Below, one piece after another: positions 63,880 through 64,000 of a stretch of DNA of 64,000 nucleotides. This stretch comes from Leptospira sp. (lineage in GTDB: Bacteria > Spirochaetota > Leptospiria > Leptospirales > Leptospiraceae), in NCBI GenBank assembly GCA_016742255.1, contig JACVCB010000004.1:124001-188000 (forward strand), written 5' to 3'. Each line of letters opens with the position of its first letter. Position 1 is the first letter of the stretch. A program made the translations under genes and the position numbers. The notes under the pieces were generated by a model, which had not been told where the DNA came from, did not search any database, and saw nothing but the letters and a program-made list of their open reading frames with translations.

Positions 63880-64000
63880 TTAAGTATGGAGACGGTTTAA
63901 AATTTTTACAAGATTACTTTTGATTCTACGAATTTGGTCGGGAGTTAATTGTAGTTCGCCAGATTCTGCTTTTTCGATCACACGTTCGGCTTTGGTGATA
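63880..64000 (-). CDS. C-terminal end of an unidentified protein (partial)
   Basis: On the minus strand an open frame enters from the right edge and ends at a TAA (complement of 63880-63882). The visible 39 residues end in ELQLTPDQIRRIKSNLVKIL and a short tail. It looks like a helical C-terminus. Too little is present to name it. Confidence 0.5.
   Translation of the reverse strand, partial: ITKAERVIEKAESGELQLTPDQIRRIKSNLVKILNRLHT

Noticed and set aside
1..64000. CRISPR array or insertion sequence
   Set aside because: No regularly spaced short repeats were seen, and no transposase or cas gene was recognised anywhere in the window.

Overview
The window looks like chromosomal DNA from a Leptospira-type spirochaete. 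It is AT-rich. Many proteins start with spirochaetal lipoboxes, there are several outer-membrane barrels and two large TonB-dependent receptors, and some intergenic repeats and lipoprotein types resemble those of Leptospira. The exact species cannot be fixed from the sequence. A saprophytic or environmental member is a guess based on the broad metabolic and sensory content.

Layout. 0-1.1 kb: 5' part of canonical metG (minus). 1.1-4.4 kb: TerB-like / DUF2207 / Tim44-like zinc-ribbon operon. 4.4-9.1 kb: methyltransferase, lipoproteins, a beta-lactamase-fold serine hydrolase, a START-domain protein and a possible lipid A deacylase-like barrel. 9.2-15.1 kb: acyl-CoA dehydrogenase, ruvC, a divergent SDR/TetR pair, DUF1697, an arylesterase-like lipoprotein and a small helical protein, followed by tRNA-Pro(GGG). 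15.3-27.2 kb: SixA, RppH, acylphosphatase, aldo/keto reductase, a phosphotransferase/DUF6285/acyl-CoA dehydrogenase operon, LysM-M23 and CPBP proteases, a FliG-like fragment and an M32 carboxypeptidase. 27.2-27.8 kb: tRNA-Gly(TCC), a 0.2-kb tandem duplication that includes the tRNA 3' end, and a 60-bp repeat that recurs at 31.2 kb. 27.9-33.3 kb: ArsR/AHSA1/MATE/DUF1801 operon, beta-carbonic anhydrase and an Old Yellow Enzyme. 33.4-38.5 kb: signalling block (7TM-DISM-SpoIIE phosphatase, zinc-ribbon protein, PAS histidine kinase). 38.6-48.6 kb: barrel protein, pirin, ilvD, a TetR-TonB receptor-lipoprotein operon divergent from a nitroreductase, then a methyltransferase and a GNAT. 56.8-64 kb: ankyrin lipoprotein, SPFH lipoprotein, a second TonB receptor with a lipoprotein and a beta-helix-like lipoprotein.

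The most interesting locus is 48.8-56.8 kb, a tight plus-strand run of nine genes that is visibly more AT-rich than its surroundings. It encodes a flavin N-hydroxylase of the lysine/ornithine type, a free-standing cupin, a DAAO-like FAD oxidoreductase, a small unknown protein, a GNAT, a YhhN membrane protein, a methionyl-tRNA-synthetase-like protein, an MFS transporter and a SAM methyltransferase. N-hydroxylase plus cupin plus MetRS-like protein plus DAAO-like oxidase is the enzyme set that forms N-N bonds (hydrazinoacetic-acid type) in actinobacterial pathways such as s56-p1 and triacsin. There the cupin and MetRS-like parts are fused; here they are separate genes. The MetRS-like protein keeps HLGH and a KMSKS-like loop but has lost key methionine-pocket residues compared with the canonical MetRS at the start of the same window. 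I infer a spirochaetal pathway for an exported hydrazine-type metabolite. A small membrane ORF and a perfect 12-bp inverted repeat lie just upstream.
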